Positions 55,786 to 63,443 of a stretch of DNA of 64,000 nt are shown here, piece after piece (positions within the stretch are counted from its first letter, which is position 1; every line of letters begins with the position of its first letter). Source of the DNA: Luminiphilus sp051201685. GTDB taxonomy: Bacteria; Pseudomonadota; Gammaproteobacteria; Pseudomonadales; Halieaceae. Location: the NCBI RefSeq assembly GCF_051201685.1, contig NZ_CP179213.1, positions 1,488,001 through 1,552,000 on the forward strand, given 5' to 3'. The position numbers were made by a program, and so were the translations under genes. The notes under the pieces were generated by a model. It was given only the letters and a program-made list of their open reading frames with translations. It did no database searches and was not told where the DNA came from.

Positions 55786-55803
55786 TGTAAAGTAAACAAG
55801 ACA
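55786..55803. promoter_or_regulatory. PpsR site 1 between crtE and crtC
   Basis: TGT-AAAGTAAACAAG-ACA is an exact TGT-N12-ACA. It overlaps the proposed crtE -10 (TACTTT on the minus strand, 55794-55789). Confidence 0.8.
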
Positions 55804-55810
55804 TATAAGA

Positions 55811-55828
55811 TGTTCAAGATATTTTACA
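55811..55828. promoter_or_regulatory. PpsR site 2 between crtE and crtC
   Basis: TGT-TCAAGATATTTT-ACA is a second exact palindrome, 25 bases from the first. It overlaps the proposed crtE -35 (TTGAAC on the minus strand, 55817-55812). Confidence 0.8.
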
Positions 55829-55850
55829 CTTTGAGTGCGGGAAACGTGTC

Positions 55851-56846
55851 ATGGGTGTTTTGCCGGAGAGTGAGCCGCAACCAGAAATTGCCGGCCAGAA
55901 ACTGGGGTTTGACGCGAGGGTTCCCAATAATGGGTACCGGTGGTGGTATCTGGACGCGTTTAGCGATGATGGTAAGGCTGCCCTGACTATTATCGTTTTC
56001 ATTGGCAGCGTATTTTCGCCGTACTACTTCAGCGCGAGGCGGCGTAGCAAGGGTAATCCCGAAAATTTTTGCAGTGTAAACGCCATACTTTATGGTCCCG
56101 ATCGCCGAAGGTGGGCCTTAACAGAGAGAGGGGCTGGTGATCTCCAGCGTGGCCAGGACCGCATTGTTATCGGGCCTAGTCGTGTTGATCAAAAGGATGA
56201 GAGCCGGTTTGTCTTCCAAATAAATGAGATGTGTAATCCCTGGCCCTCGCGCATTAAGGGGCAAATCGAGCTGAGCGTGCCGGCACTTGGGCAAAAATCC
56301 TTTGCACTTGATCCGGGCGGGCTTCATCGGTGGTGGCCAGCGGCCCCCGCTGGCCGGGTAACCGTCACTATGCAGCGGCCAGATATTAGCTGGGAGGGCG
56401 CCGCCTACCTAGACTGCAATGCGGGTGTGGTGCCGCTGGAGCAAACCTTTCGTAACTGGCACTGGCAGCGCAGTGCCGCGGAGGCAGGTGAAGGACATAT
56501 TCACTACGATGCGACTCTGCTAAACGGTGACCGACGGTTCCTGAGTCTTGGGTATGGCCCGGATATGTCGTGCTCTGAGCTTTCCAACCCCGGGGAGGAT
56601 ACAGCGATGGTTGCGACGCCTTTGTGGCGGGCGCAGCGACGTTGTCGCACTGTTACTGGACAAGCACGCGTCAAACAGACCCTTGAAGAGTCGCCCTTTT
56701 ATGCCCGCTCGGTAGTGGAGCTCGATACCGGTTTAGGGCCTCGAAAAGTCATGCACGAAAGCCTGCACCTCGACCGTTTTACGCGGCCGTGGATGCAGAT
56801 GATGTTACCTGTTCGAATGCCTCGTCGCCCTCTGCATCGCCCCTAA
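55851..56846 (+). CDS. crtC: Carotenoid 1,2-hydratase (hydroxyneurosporene synthase)
   Basis: This enzyme adds water to the end of acyclic carotenes, making the hydroxyl that CrtF methylates. The 331-residue protein shows the family regions NGYRWWYLDAFSDDGKAALTIIVFIGSVFSPYY and FCSVNAILYGP. It is divergent from crtE across about 96 bases holding paired PpsR sites. The usual partner crtD is not next to it or elsewhere in the window. Confidence 0.93.
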   Translation: MGVLPESEPQPEIAGQKLGFDARVPNNGYRWWYLDAFSDDGKAALTIIVFIGSVFSPYYFSARRRSKGNPENFCSVNAILYGPDRRRWALTERGAGDLQRGQDRIVIGPSRVDQKDESRFVFQINEMCNPWPSRIKGQIELSVPALGQKSFALDPGGLHRWWPAAPAGRVTVTMQRPDISWEGAAYLDCNAGVVPLEQTFRNWHWQRSAAEAGEGHIHYDATLLNGDRRFLSLGYGPDMSCSELSNPGEDTAMVATPLWRAQRRCRTVTGQARVKQTLEESPFYARSVVELDTGLGPRKVMHESLHLDRFTRPWMQMMLPVRMPRRPLHRP

Positions 56847-56871
56847 ATGGCGCACTGATCATTGCGCATTT
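56845..56871 (+). terminator. Possible weak terminator after crtC
   Basis: AAATG(G)CGCA pairs with TGCGCATTT across an eight-base loop at the crtC stop, with one bulged G. There is no T-tract, so termination is doubtful. Confidence 0.3.
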
Positions 56872-56997
56872 ATGACGGCGTCTGGCGACAGGGCTGGTTA
56901 GAGCGAGGTGCGGCTGGGGGTATTTAAAGCCGGTGACTCAGGGCACGGGAGAACATTGCAGGAGTGTTGTTAACGATTTAGGTAGGCCTCGTTAGAC

Positions 56998-58095
56998 TTA
57001 AGAGTGCCCTTCGCTGAGGGCGGACCCGTGACCCGCGGCTGCGGCTTGCTGTCTTGCCTCAAGGGCTGCAAACAGATCCAGGGTCCATACCATTCGCCGA
57101 TAAATGCGGCGAAAAAGCGAGTTGTGATGCAGCTCTGTCGATTGTTCCGTTTGAGCCTGTTTAACGGCATCAAGCAAGTACTGGCACTCGGAAAGGGCGG
57201 GTTCATTCAAGCCGACTTTATTGAGAGTGACCCATTTTGGCGTGCTTAAAACCAGTCGGGCTTTTCCGGCCATGCCAATGTAGGCGCGTTTGTCTACTGA
57301 GTTGCCGCCGCATTTGAGCAGCGCATGTCCGATTTCGGCGTAGAGCAATCTAGCCGCATAAATTCCAGGTCTTGCACCCACAGGTAACAGCGCAATTCCG
57401 CTCTCGCTGCGTTTGTAGAGCCTGTCAGCTTCAATCAGCAGCCGTTCAATCACACTGAATAACTCAGGTGAGAATGCGGGCGATTGTAAAAATGCTTCAG
57501 CGTCGATTCCTGCATCTTTGAGCAGTTGACGAGGCAGGTACAGGCGACCGGCACGGGCATCCTCGCCCACATCTCGGGCTATATTCGTGAGTTGCATGGC
57601 AACCCCAAGATCAGCTGCGCGGGCTAAAGCTTTGGGCTCGCGAACGCCCATTAAAACCGCCATCATCACGCCCACAACTCCGGCTACTCGCGCGCCGTAA
57701 GCAAATACATCAGACAAAGTCTGATACTCACGGCCACTGGCGTCCCAAGCAAAGCCCTCGAGCAGCGCTTCTAGCAAAGTTCTTGGAAGTTGATGTTGCG
57801 TGACAATGCGCTGGAGCACGCGATCAACTGTGCGTTCCTGAGGTTCCCCTCCGTAAATCCCGTCGAGACGCCTGTGCAACTCCACTAAGGCGGCGTCAGC
57901 ATCATCGCCTTCATCAATGAGGTCGTCAGCCTCGCGGCAAAAGGCATAAAGCCCACAGGCATCATTGCGCAGTGTGGGTGGAAGCAGTTGGGACGCCACC
58001 CAAAATGATCGACTTCCTCCAGACAGCGTCTGACGACAATGCGCCAGATCGGTGTGCGGGGTAGGTAGTTCAGCGAGTTTTGAGTGTAGCGGCAT
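56998..58095 (-). CDS. crtB: Phytoene synthase
   Basis: This enzyme joins two geranylgeranyl diphosphates to phytoene. Key regions are GSRSFWVASQLLP, the aspartate motif READDLIDEGDDAD, and the second site LTNIARDVGEDARAGRLYLP. I chose the ATG at 58095 (MPLHSKLAELP), which overlaps the end of crtI by 26 bases. The frame is open to 58200 but that part is antisense-like and not conserved in kind. No strong ribosome site is visible, so it may be translated by coupling to crtI. Confidence 0.92.
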   Translation of the reverse strand: MPLHSKLAELPTPHTDLAHCRQTLSGGSRSFWVASQLLPPTLRNDACGLYAFCREADDLIDEGDDADAALVELHRRLDGIYGGEPQERTVDRVLQRIVTQHQLPRTLLEALLEGFAWDASGREYQTLSDVFAYGARVAGVVGVMMAVLMGVREPKALARAADLGVAMQLTNIARDVGEDARAGRLYLPRQLLKDAGIDAEAFLQSPAFSPELFSVIERLLIEADRLYKRSESGIALLPVGARPGIYAARLLYAEIGHALLKCGGNSVDKRAYIGMAGKARLVLSTPKWVTLNKVGLNEPALSECQYLLDAVKQAQTEQSTELHHNSLFRRIYRRMVWTLDLFAALEARQQAAAAGHGSALSEGHS

Positions 58096-59617
58096 GAGGC
58101 ACGACTTCATCGAGTACTTTGGCGGAGGAAATAACACCGGGTATGCCGGCTCCGGGATGGGTTCCGGCACCCACGAGGTAGAGGCCATCAAAGTCTTCAC
58201 TTTGGTTATGGGGTCTAAACCAGGCGCTTTGACTGATCCGGGGTTCGAAGCTAAATCCAGCGCCTTTAAAGGAGTTCAAGCGATTCTGAAAATCCAAAGG
58301 CGTCAGCAGCCTAGAGGTCATAATACGGTTCGAAATGTCGGGTAACACGGTCTCGGCTAAGCGTGTTTCGATTGCTTGGCGAAATGTTTCGGCGTGCTCT
58401 TGCCAGTCGACGCCTGCATCAAGGTGAGGTACGGGAACGAGGGCATAAAATGTATCGCAACCTTCAGGAGCCATGGAGCTGTCTGTGGCAGTCGGTCGGT
58501 GTAAATACAAGCTGAAGTCTTCGCTCAATATTTTGTGCTTGAAAATATCTTTGAGCAGACCTTCATAGCGAGGTCCCAGCAAGACCGAGTGGTGCGGCAC
58601 ATCTTCGTAACGACCTTGAGTGCCGAAATACCAGACAAAGAGGCCATTGGAGTAGGCAGCTTTGTCCAGCCTTTTATTGGTCCAGCGTTTGCGCTTGCTC
58701 TCAGGCAGCAGATGTCTATATGTCCACGCGGAGTCGGCATTGGACACCACAATATCGGCGGCTAATTCGCTACCGTTTTTCAGAGTCACGCCCGTTACCT
58801 GTCGCCCCTCGGTATTAATCTGAGCAACTTCGGTGTTGTAGAAAATATGATTCCCTTGTCCCTCAATCAACGATACAAAGCCATCGACCAAGCGCCCTGT
58901 GCCACCCATCGCAGACCACACCCCGAAGCTTTGTTCGAGGTGGGAAATGAGCGAATAAATGCCGGTCACCGAAAAGGGGTTGCCGCCGATTAGCAGGGGG
59001 TGAAAGCTCATCACCTGACGTAAATAAGGGTCCTTAATATAGCTAGATACAAGGCTGTAAACGCTTCGGTCGCTGCGTAATCGAATGAGCTGCGGCAAAA
59101 ACCGAATGAGTTGCCAAAGGCTGTCAAAAGATTTGAATCCAAGTCGCTCGAAACCCACGCGGTAGCGCTGTTCGCTGGCGTCTAGATACTTAAGGTAGCC
59201 CTCTGCGTCGGCTTCATTGAAGGTTTTAATTTGCTTAATGTTGCTGTCACGGTCACCCGAGTAGTCGAAACTTCGGCCGTCGTCGAAGCGAATTCTGAAG
59301 AAGGGATCCATGGGGCGTAAGTCAACGTCATCACTTAGGTTGCGACCGCAGAGCTCCCACAACTCTTCGAGCAAGAAGGGTGCTGTAATAATCGTTGGGC
59401 CCGCGTCGAAGGTAAAGCCATCTTGATGATAAACATAGGCTCGGCCTCCGGCGGCATCGAGCTTCTCAAGAATGGTGACGCGGTAGCCTCTTGCGCCCAG
59501 TCTTACTGCAGCGGCCAATCCGCCGAAGCCGCTTCCGATGACAATGGCATGGGGGCGCTCATCAAGCGGTCCGAGATTTTGGGTGCCAAGCTTAGTCAGA
59601 TCAAGCTGGTTGTTCAT
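58070..59617 (-). CDS. crtI: Phytoene desaturase
   Basis: This FAD enzyme introduces double bonds into phytoene to give neurosporene or lycopene. The 515-residue protein has the N-terminal FAD motif VIGSGFGGLAAAVRLGARGY, FTFDAGPTIITAPFLLEELW, and the C-terminal signature LYLVGAGTHPGAGIPGVISSAK. It is clearly CrtI rather than CrtD, judging by these signatures and its pairing with crtB. A PpsR consensus site lies 20 bases upstream of the start. Confidence 0.95.
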   Translation of the reverse strand: MNNQLDLTKLGTQNLGPLDERPHAIVIGSGFGGLAAAVRLGARGYRVTILEKLDAAGGRAYVYHQDGFTFDAGPTIITAPFLLEELWELCGRNLSDDVDLRPMDPFFRIRFDDGRSFDYSGDRDSNIKQIKTFNEADAEGYLKYLDASEQRYRVGFERLGFKSFDSLWQLIRFLPQLIRLRSDRSVYSLVSSYIKDPYLRQVMSFHPLLIGGNPFSVTGIYSLISHLEQSFGVWSAMGGTGRLVDGFVSLIEGQGNHIFYNTEVAQINTEGRQVTGVTLKNGSELAADIVVSNADSAWTYRHLLPESKRKRWTNKRLDKAAYSNGLFVWYFGTQGRYEDVPHHSVLLGPRYEGLLKDIFKHKILSEDFSLYLHRPTATDSSMAPEGCDTFYALVPVPHLDAGVDWQEHAETFRQAIETRLAETVLPDISNRIMTSRLLTPLDFQNRLNSFKGAGFSFEPRISQSAWFRPHNQSEDFDGLYLVGAGTHPGAGIPGVISSAKVLDEVVPHAATLKTR

Positions 59618-59636
59618 TATTTTTGACGCTCTTTTG

Positions 59637-59654
59637 TGTCAAGCAGCACTGACA
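59637..59654. promoter_or_regulatory. PpsR site upstream of crtI
   Basis: TGT-CAAGCAGCACTG-ACA is an exact TGT-N12-ACA, 20-37 bases before the crtI ATG. It contains TTGACA on the minus strand, but a promoter there would start too close to the ATG, so the site may act downstream of a more distant promoter. Confidence 0.65.
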
Positions 59655-59697
59655 GTCTATCAGTCCAAAGCGCCAGTGAATAGCGCCGGTATAGCGC

Positions 59698-60549
59698 CTA
59701 TAAAGTCGCTTGAATAATGTCGGCAAAAGGAGCCGGGTCTTCTTCATGCCCTAAGTGACCGAGGTCAGGAATTTTGTACAGTTTTGAGCAGGCGACAAAT
59801 TCTGAAAGGCGCTCAGATTGCCAGGGGGATACGGTGCGATCATTGCTGCAGGCAATGAGGTGAAGTGGAGTGCGAAGGCTAGGTAGAAGTTGGCGCTGAT
59901 TGCCTAAGTCCCAGCCTGCCATCATTTTTAACGTTCCGGTCACATGGTCTGGTCTCGAGATCAGCTCTCGGTAACACTGCATCATTTGAGCGCTGGGGTT
60001 GGAGCCTGTTTCGACGAGCATGTTCCTAACAGGGCGATTAAACAGGCCGTGAGCGGCGGTGACATAAGCTAACAACCGAGATTTAGACAGCCACTGCGCC
60101 AAACGGTTAAATACGGGCGCCGCCGCAGACCCAAAGGGGAGAAAAGCGCCGTTTATCGAAATGATAGCGGCTGGTGAAAACTGTGCATGGAGGGTCAGGT
60201 GGGTCGCAATAACAGCGCCTGCTGAGTGGCCTACCAAAAGTTTGGGCCGAATGCCTAAGGCCTGAAGCAAGCCCTGCAGTCGGCGAGCGAAGCCCTCTAT
60301 ACAGACCTCCTCAGGGGGCAACGCACTGCTAAACCCCTGGCCGGGCAGATCAGGCATGACTAGGGTAAATCGATCGGCCAGTTTGTCTGCGAGTGCCGCC
60401 CAGCTGTGTGAGGAGGCACCTGTGCCGTGGATCATCAGCACCGCAGGTCCCACCCCCCGGGTTTGAACGTGCCATTCGACACCGTCCACCGATATAAACT
60501 GACTGTACTGACGATTGGGCCAAAATTTGGGGAGGTCAAGGGCGTTCAA
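59698..60549 (-). CDS. bchO: Alpha/beta hydrolase BchO (Mg-chelatase-associated)
   Basis: This 283-residue hydrolase-fold protein is encoded next to bchD in many purple bacteria and is called BchO; its exact reaction is not established. The oxyanion HGTGASSHSW, the nucleophile elbow GHSAGAV, and the late DLGHLGHEEDP His are present. The start is a TTG overlapping the bchD stop (TTGA), since no ATG is available before the conserved core. It ends the bchI-bchD-bchO operon. Confidence 0.9.
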   Translation of the reverse strand: MNALDLPKFWPNRQYSQFISVDGVEWHVQTRGVGPAVLMIHGTGASSHSWAALADKLADRFTLVMPDLPGQGFSSALPPEEVCIEGFARRLQGLLQALGIRPKLLVGHSAGAVIATHLTLHAQFSPAAIISINGAFLPFGSAAAPVFNRLAQWLSKSRLLAYVTAAHGLFNRPVRNMLVETGSNPSAQMMQCYRELISRPDHVTGTLKMMAGWDLGNQRQLLPSLRTPLHLIACSNDRTVSPWQSERLSEFVACSKLYKIPDLGHLGHEEDPAPFADIIQATL

Positions 60550-62315
60550 TTTACAGCCTCGGCAGATCGAACCATGTTGCGTAGCCCCTGAGCATCAGCC
60601 TGTGGCATGGCTAGATAGCGTCCCCCCAAAGCTGCGGCAAGTTCTCGCGCTTTTTCTTGGGCTCGGGGTGATGCGTCTATTACTAGGGCTCGACTATTCA
60701 ACGCGCGAAACTGTTTCGCAGCGGCCATGGCCTCTTCTTTTGCACGCTGTCTACCTGGCGTGCCATCTCGAGCAATGTTAGCCACACCGTCGGTCAGAAA
60801 AACTGCAGTGGGAGTGGCGCCATCGCGCATGATTTGCTCTGACAGCACTGTGGTGAGTTCTACTGCGTGGGCGAGGGGCGTACCGCCGCCGCCGGGGAGG
60901 GCTGCCAAAGCCTTTTTTGCGCGGACCAGAGAGCGCGTAGGCGGTAGTAAAAGCTCGGCTTTGTCGCCTCGAAATGCAATGAGGGCAACGCTATCACGTC
61001 GGCTGTAGCAATCAGCCAGTAACAGTTCTACCGCTCCCTTAGCCTCAGCCATTCGATGCATGGCGGCGGATCCCGACGCGTCGACTACAAACAGCGTGGT
61101 GCTCTCGCGCTGGTGTCGAAAACGCGTTGTCCTAAAGTCTGACGGTTTAATGAGCAGCTGTCCCTGCTGCCCGGGATTGGCTTGTCGTCGACGTAGTGTC
61201 TGCCAAGGAGCGGCGGCTCTCAGTGTTGCCATTAAGTTGAGTCGGGACCCTCTGCGGGGATCTCCGGGCTCAGTACCCACTGGGCGCCCGCGCTGTTTGT
61301 GCCGTTGCTGTGACCCTGACTTACCACCGGCGGAACTTTTTCCTCGGGGCTGGTGGCCCTGACGAAGCGACGCGAGCAATCCGGCGGGTATGTGGGCAAT
61401 GGCCGATTCAATGACGGCGTCTAGAGGAGGTGTTACTTCGGATTGTTCGTTGTTGCTGGGAGATTCCGGCTCCTCTGACTGCGCTTCCTGAGGCTCAGGC
61501 TCGCTTGCCTCGTTGTCATCATCCTCGGGAGGGAGTTCGGGTAATCGTGTTGCTCGATGTGCCAATGACATAATGACCGCGCGCTCTAAATCGGCTTCTG
61601 TGGCGGCACTGCGGTCGTTAATCGCCGCAAGAATTTTCATCAATCGAGAAGCAATAACCATAGCGCGTGGGGATTCAATTCCCAAGGCTAACGTCGTGAC
61701 CGCTAGCGCCTCGGTCAGATCGTCTGAAAGGGTCACTGACGTCCAGTTGGCTTGGGCGTTGAGTAAACGTGCACTGTCGATATCGCTGGGTAAGGCGTCG
61801 TGAACGCTTAGGCTACTGAGGTCTACTCGCAGTCCCAACCGCTCTGTAAGAGCGGTCTGAGGTTGTTCGCCCTCAAGACCCTCATCGAGAGCAATAACCC
61901 CAAAAGCCGCGGGCACAGTCTGACTGAGCCCCTCTCGAGCCAATCGCAGGTTTCCTGTGTCTAGGGCGCTACAAAGGTGCGCAATGGTCTGACGCTGAAC
62001 ACGCTCAGCCATGGTTAACGTGATGACGCCGCCATGGCTCTGGGCCAGAAGTCCTGTCTCCCAATGTAACTTGCCGGTGGCGAGGGTCTGTGTAAGTTCG
62101 ATACCACCCAGCAAGCGGGCTTCTTGGGCATGCAGAGGAATGCGCTTGGCGATCCTGTTGAGCTGCCAATCTTCAGCCAGTTCAAGAAAAAGGGTTCGCA
62201 CTGGCCCTGGTGAGCTGCGAACCCATATCCCACCCAGCGCGTGGGGCGCTATCGAAAATGCGGCTAGAGCTTCCTCGGCAAGTGCCCAGTGACTCGACGC
62301 CGACGTTGGCATCAT
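60546..62315 (-). CDS. bchD: Magnesium chelatase subunit D
   Basis: This AAA+ protein forms the motor ring with BchI that drives Mg insertion by BchH. The 589-residue protein has an inactive AAA-like N-terminal part (about 1-250), a Pro/Glu-rich acidic linker (about 260-305), and a C-terminal von Willebrand A domain with the metal site DASGSAA near residue 405. The start overlaps the bchI stop (ATGA), and the end overlaps bchO. Confidence 0.95.
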   Translation of the reverse strand: MMPTSASSHWALAEEALAAFSIAPHALGGIWVRSSPGPVRTLFLELAEDWQLNRIAKRIPLHAQEARLLGGIELTQTLATGKLHWETGLLAQSHGGVITLTMAERVQRQTIAHLCSALDTGNLRLAREGLSQTVPAAFGVIALDEGLEGEQPQTALTERLGLRVDLSSLSVHDALPSDIDSARLLNAQANWTSVTLSDDLTEALAVTTLALGIESPRAMVIASRLMKILAAINDRSAATEADLERAVIMSLAHRATRLPELPPEDDDNEASEPEPQEAQSEEPESPSNNEQSEVTPPLDAVIESAIAHIPAGLLASLRQGHQPRGKSSAGGKSGSQQRHKQRGRPVGTEPGDPRRGSRLNLMATLRAAAPWQTLRRRQANPGQQGQLLIKPSDFRTTRFRHQRESTTLFVVDASGSAAMHRMAEAKGAVELLLADCYSRRDSVALIAFRGDKAELLLPPTRSLVRAKKALAALPGGGGTPLAHAVELTTVLSEQIMRDGATPTAVFLTDGVANIARDGTPGRQRAKEEAMAAAKQFRALNSRALVIDASPRAQEKARELAAALGGRYLAMPQADAQGLRNMVRSAEAVN

Positions 62316-63340
62316 GAGGCTTCCATGGACTCCAGCACGCGGGCAATACGGCTATCACTGCCGGCTTCGTCCAGCGGGTCGCGGCGCAGTCGGTGGCGCA
62401 ATACCATGGGTGCCACACTGCGAATGTCCGCGCAGGTTAGAAGATCTTTTTTGTTGAGTGCGGCGAGGGCGCGTCCCGCCCGCAATAGCGTTAACTCACC
62501 GCGCAGGCCGTCAGTGCCCAGCTGCAGGCACAGGGAGGCGGCAAATTCGAGAACCTCATCTGGCGTGCTGACCAATCCGACTCGATCCCGTGCTTGTTCT
62601 ATTCGGCGTCGTTGCGCAGACTCTTTGCGCCGCCATTGTTTAATAAAACTTTCGGGGTCTTGCTCGTAACGATCACGCTGGCGAATAATTTCAACTCTGG
62701 ATTTCACATCCTGCGGCGTCGATACATCGACTGACAGTCCAAATCGATCCAGCAGCTGGGGACGGAGTTCTCCTTCTTCGGGGTTACCACTTCCGACCAA
62801 AACAAAGCGAGCCGGGTGGCGAATACTGAGACCTTCGCGTTCAACCACGTTTTCACCAGAAGCTGCGACATCAAGCAGCGCATCAACGATATGATCTTCC
62901 AGCAGATTGACTTCATCAATGTACAAAAAACCACGATGGGCGCGGGCTAATAGTCCGGGCTCAAAAGCCTTCTCGCCGGCATGTAATGCGCGCTCAATAT
63001 CAAGAGCTCCGATGACGCGATCTTCCGTCGCGCCCAACGGCAGGTCGACTACCGGGATGCCTACGGTAGCGGTTTTTTTTGGCGCCGATTTTTTATCGTG
63101 TTGGCAGCTCTCACAGTGACCCGCGGGTGGGCGCTCGGGGTCACAGTTATATGCGCAGTTGGCGATGACAGGAATCTTTGGCAGTAGTGATGCGAGTGCT
63201 CTGATTGCCGTAGACTTGCCCGTTCCACGGTCACCCATGATGAGTACCCCACCCACGCCTTGATCAACGGCGGCGATGAGTAGTGCCAGTTTCATGTCTT
63301 GCTGAGCGACAATAGCGGTGAAAGGGTAGGGTGCTGCCAT
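62312..63340 (-). CDS. bchI: Magnesium chelatase subunit I
   Basis: This is the active AAA+ ATPase of Mg-chelatase. The 342-residue protein has the Walker A motif GDRGTGKS (36-43), a Cys-rich insert CAYNC...CESC (about 60-80), and the Walker B LYIDEVNLLEDH. It is the first gene of the bchIDO operon and divergent from an alpha/beta hydrolase gene. Two exact PpsR palindromes lie in the shared upstream gap. Confidence 0.97.
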   Translation of the reverse strand: MAAPYPFTAIVAQQDMKLALLIAAVDQGVGGVLIMGDRGTGKSTAIRALASLLPKIPVIANCAYNCDPERPPAGHCESCQHDKKSAPKKTATVGIPVVDLPLGATEDRVIGALDIERALHAGEKAFEPGLLARAHRGFLYIDEVNLLEDHIVDALLDVAASGENVVEREGLSIRHPARFVLVGSGNPEEGELRPQLLDRFGLSVDVSTPQDVKSRVEIIRQRDRYEQDPESFIKQWRRKESAQRRRIEQARDRVGLVSTPDEVLEFAASLCLQLGTDGLRGELTLLRAGRALAALNKKDLLTCADIRSVAPMVLRHRLRRDPLDEAGSDSRIARVLESMEAS

Positions 63341-63374
63341 CCGAAATTTCCGTTGTGAAACTGAGGCTTATAAG

Positions 63375-63392
63375 TGTAAACCACAATTAACA
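63375..63392. promoter_or_regulatory. PpsR site 1 upstream of bchI
   Basis: TGT-AAACCACAATTA-ACA is an exact TGT-N12-ACA in the 103-base gap between bchI and the plus-strand hydrolase. Confidence 0.8.
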
Positions 63393-63399
63393 TAAAAAG

Positions 63400-63417
63400 T
63401 GTAACAATAGACGAACA
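63400..63417. promoter_or_regulatory. PpsR site 2 upstream of bchI
   Basis: TGT-AACAATAGACGA-ACA is a second exact palindrome 25 bases from the first, the same spacing as at crtE/crtC. Confidence 0.8.
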
Positions 63418-63443
63418 ATATTGTGGCTGTGTAGGGAAAGTTT

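Noticed and set aside
58070..59617. Reading the desaturase as CrtD
   Set aside because: The N- and C-terminal signatures and the pairing with crtB fit CrtI better.
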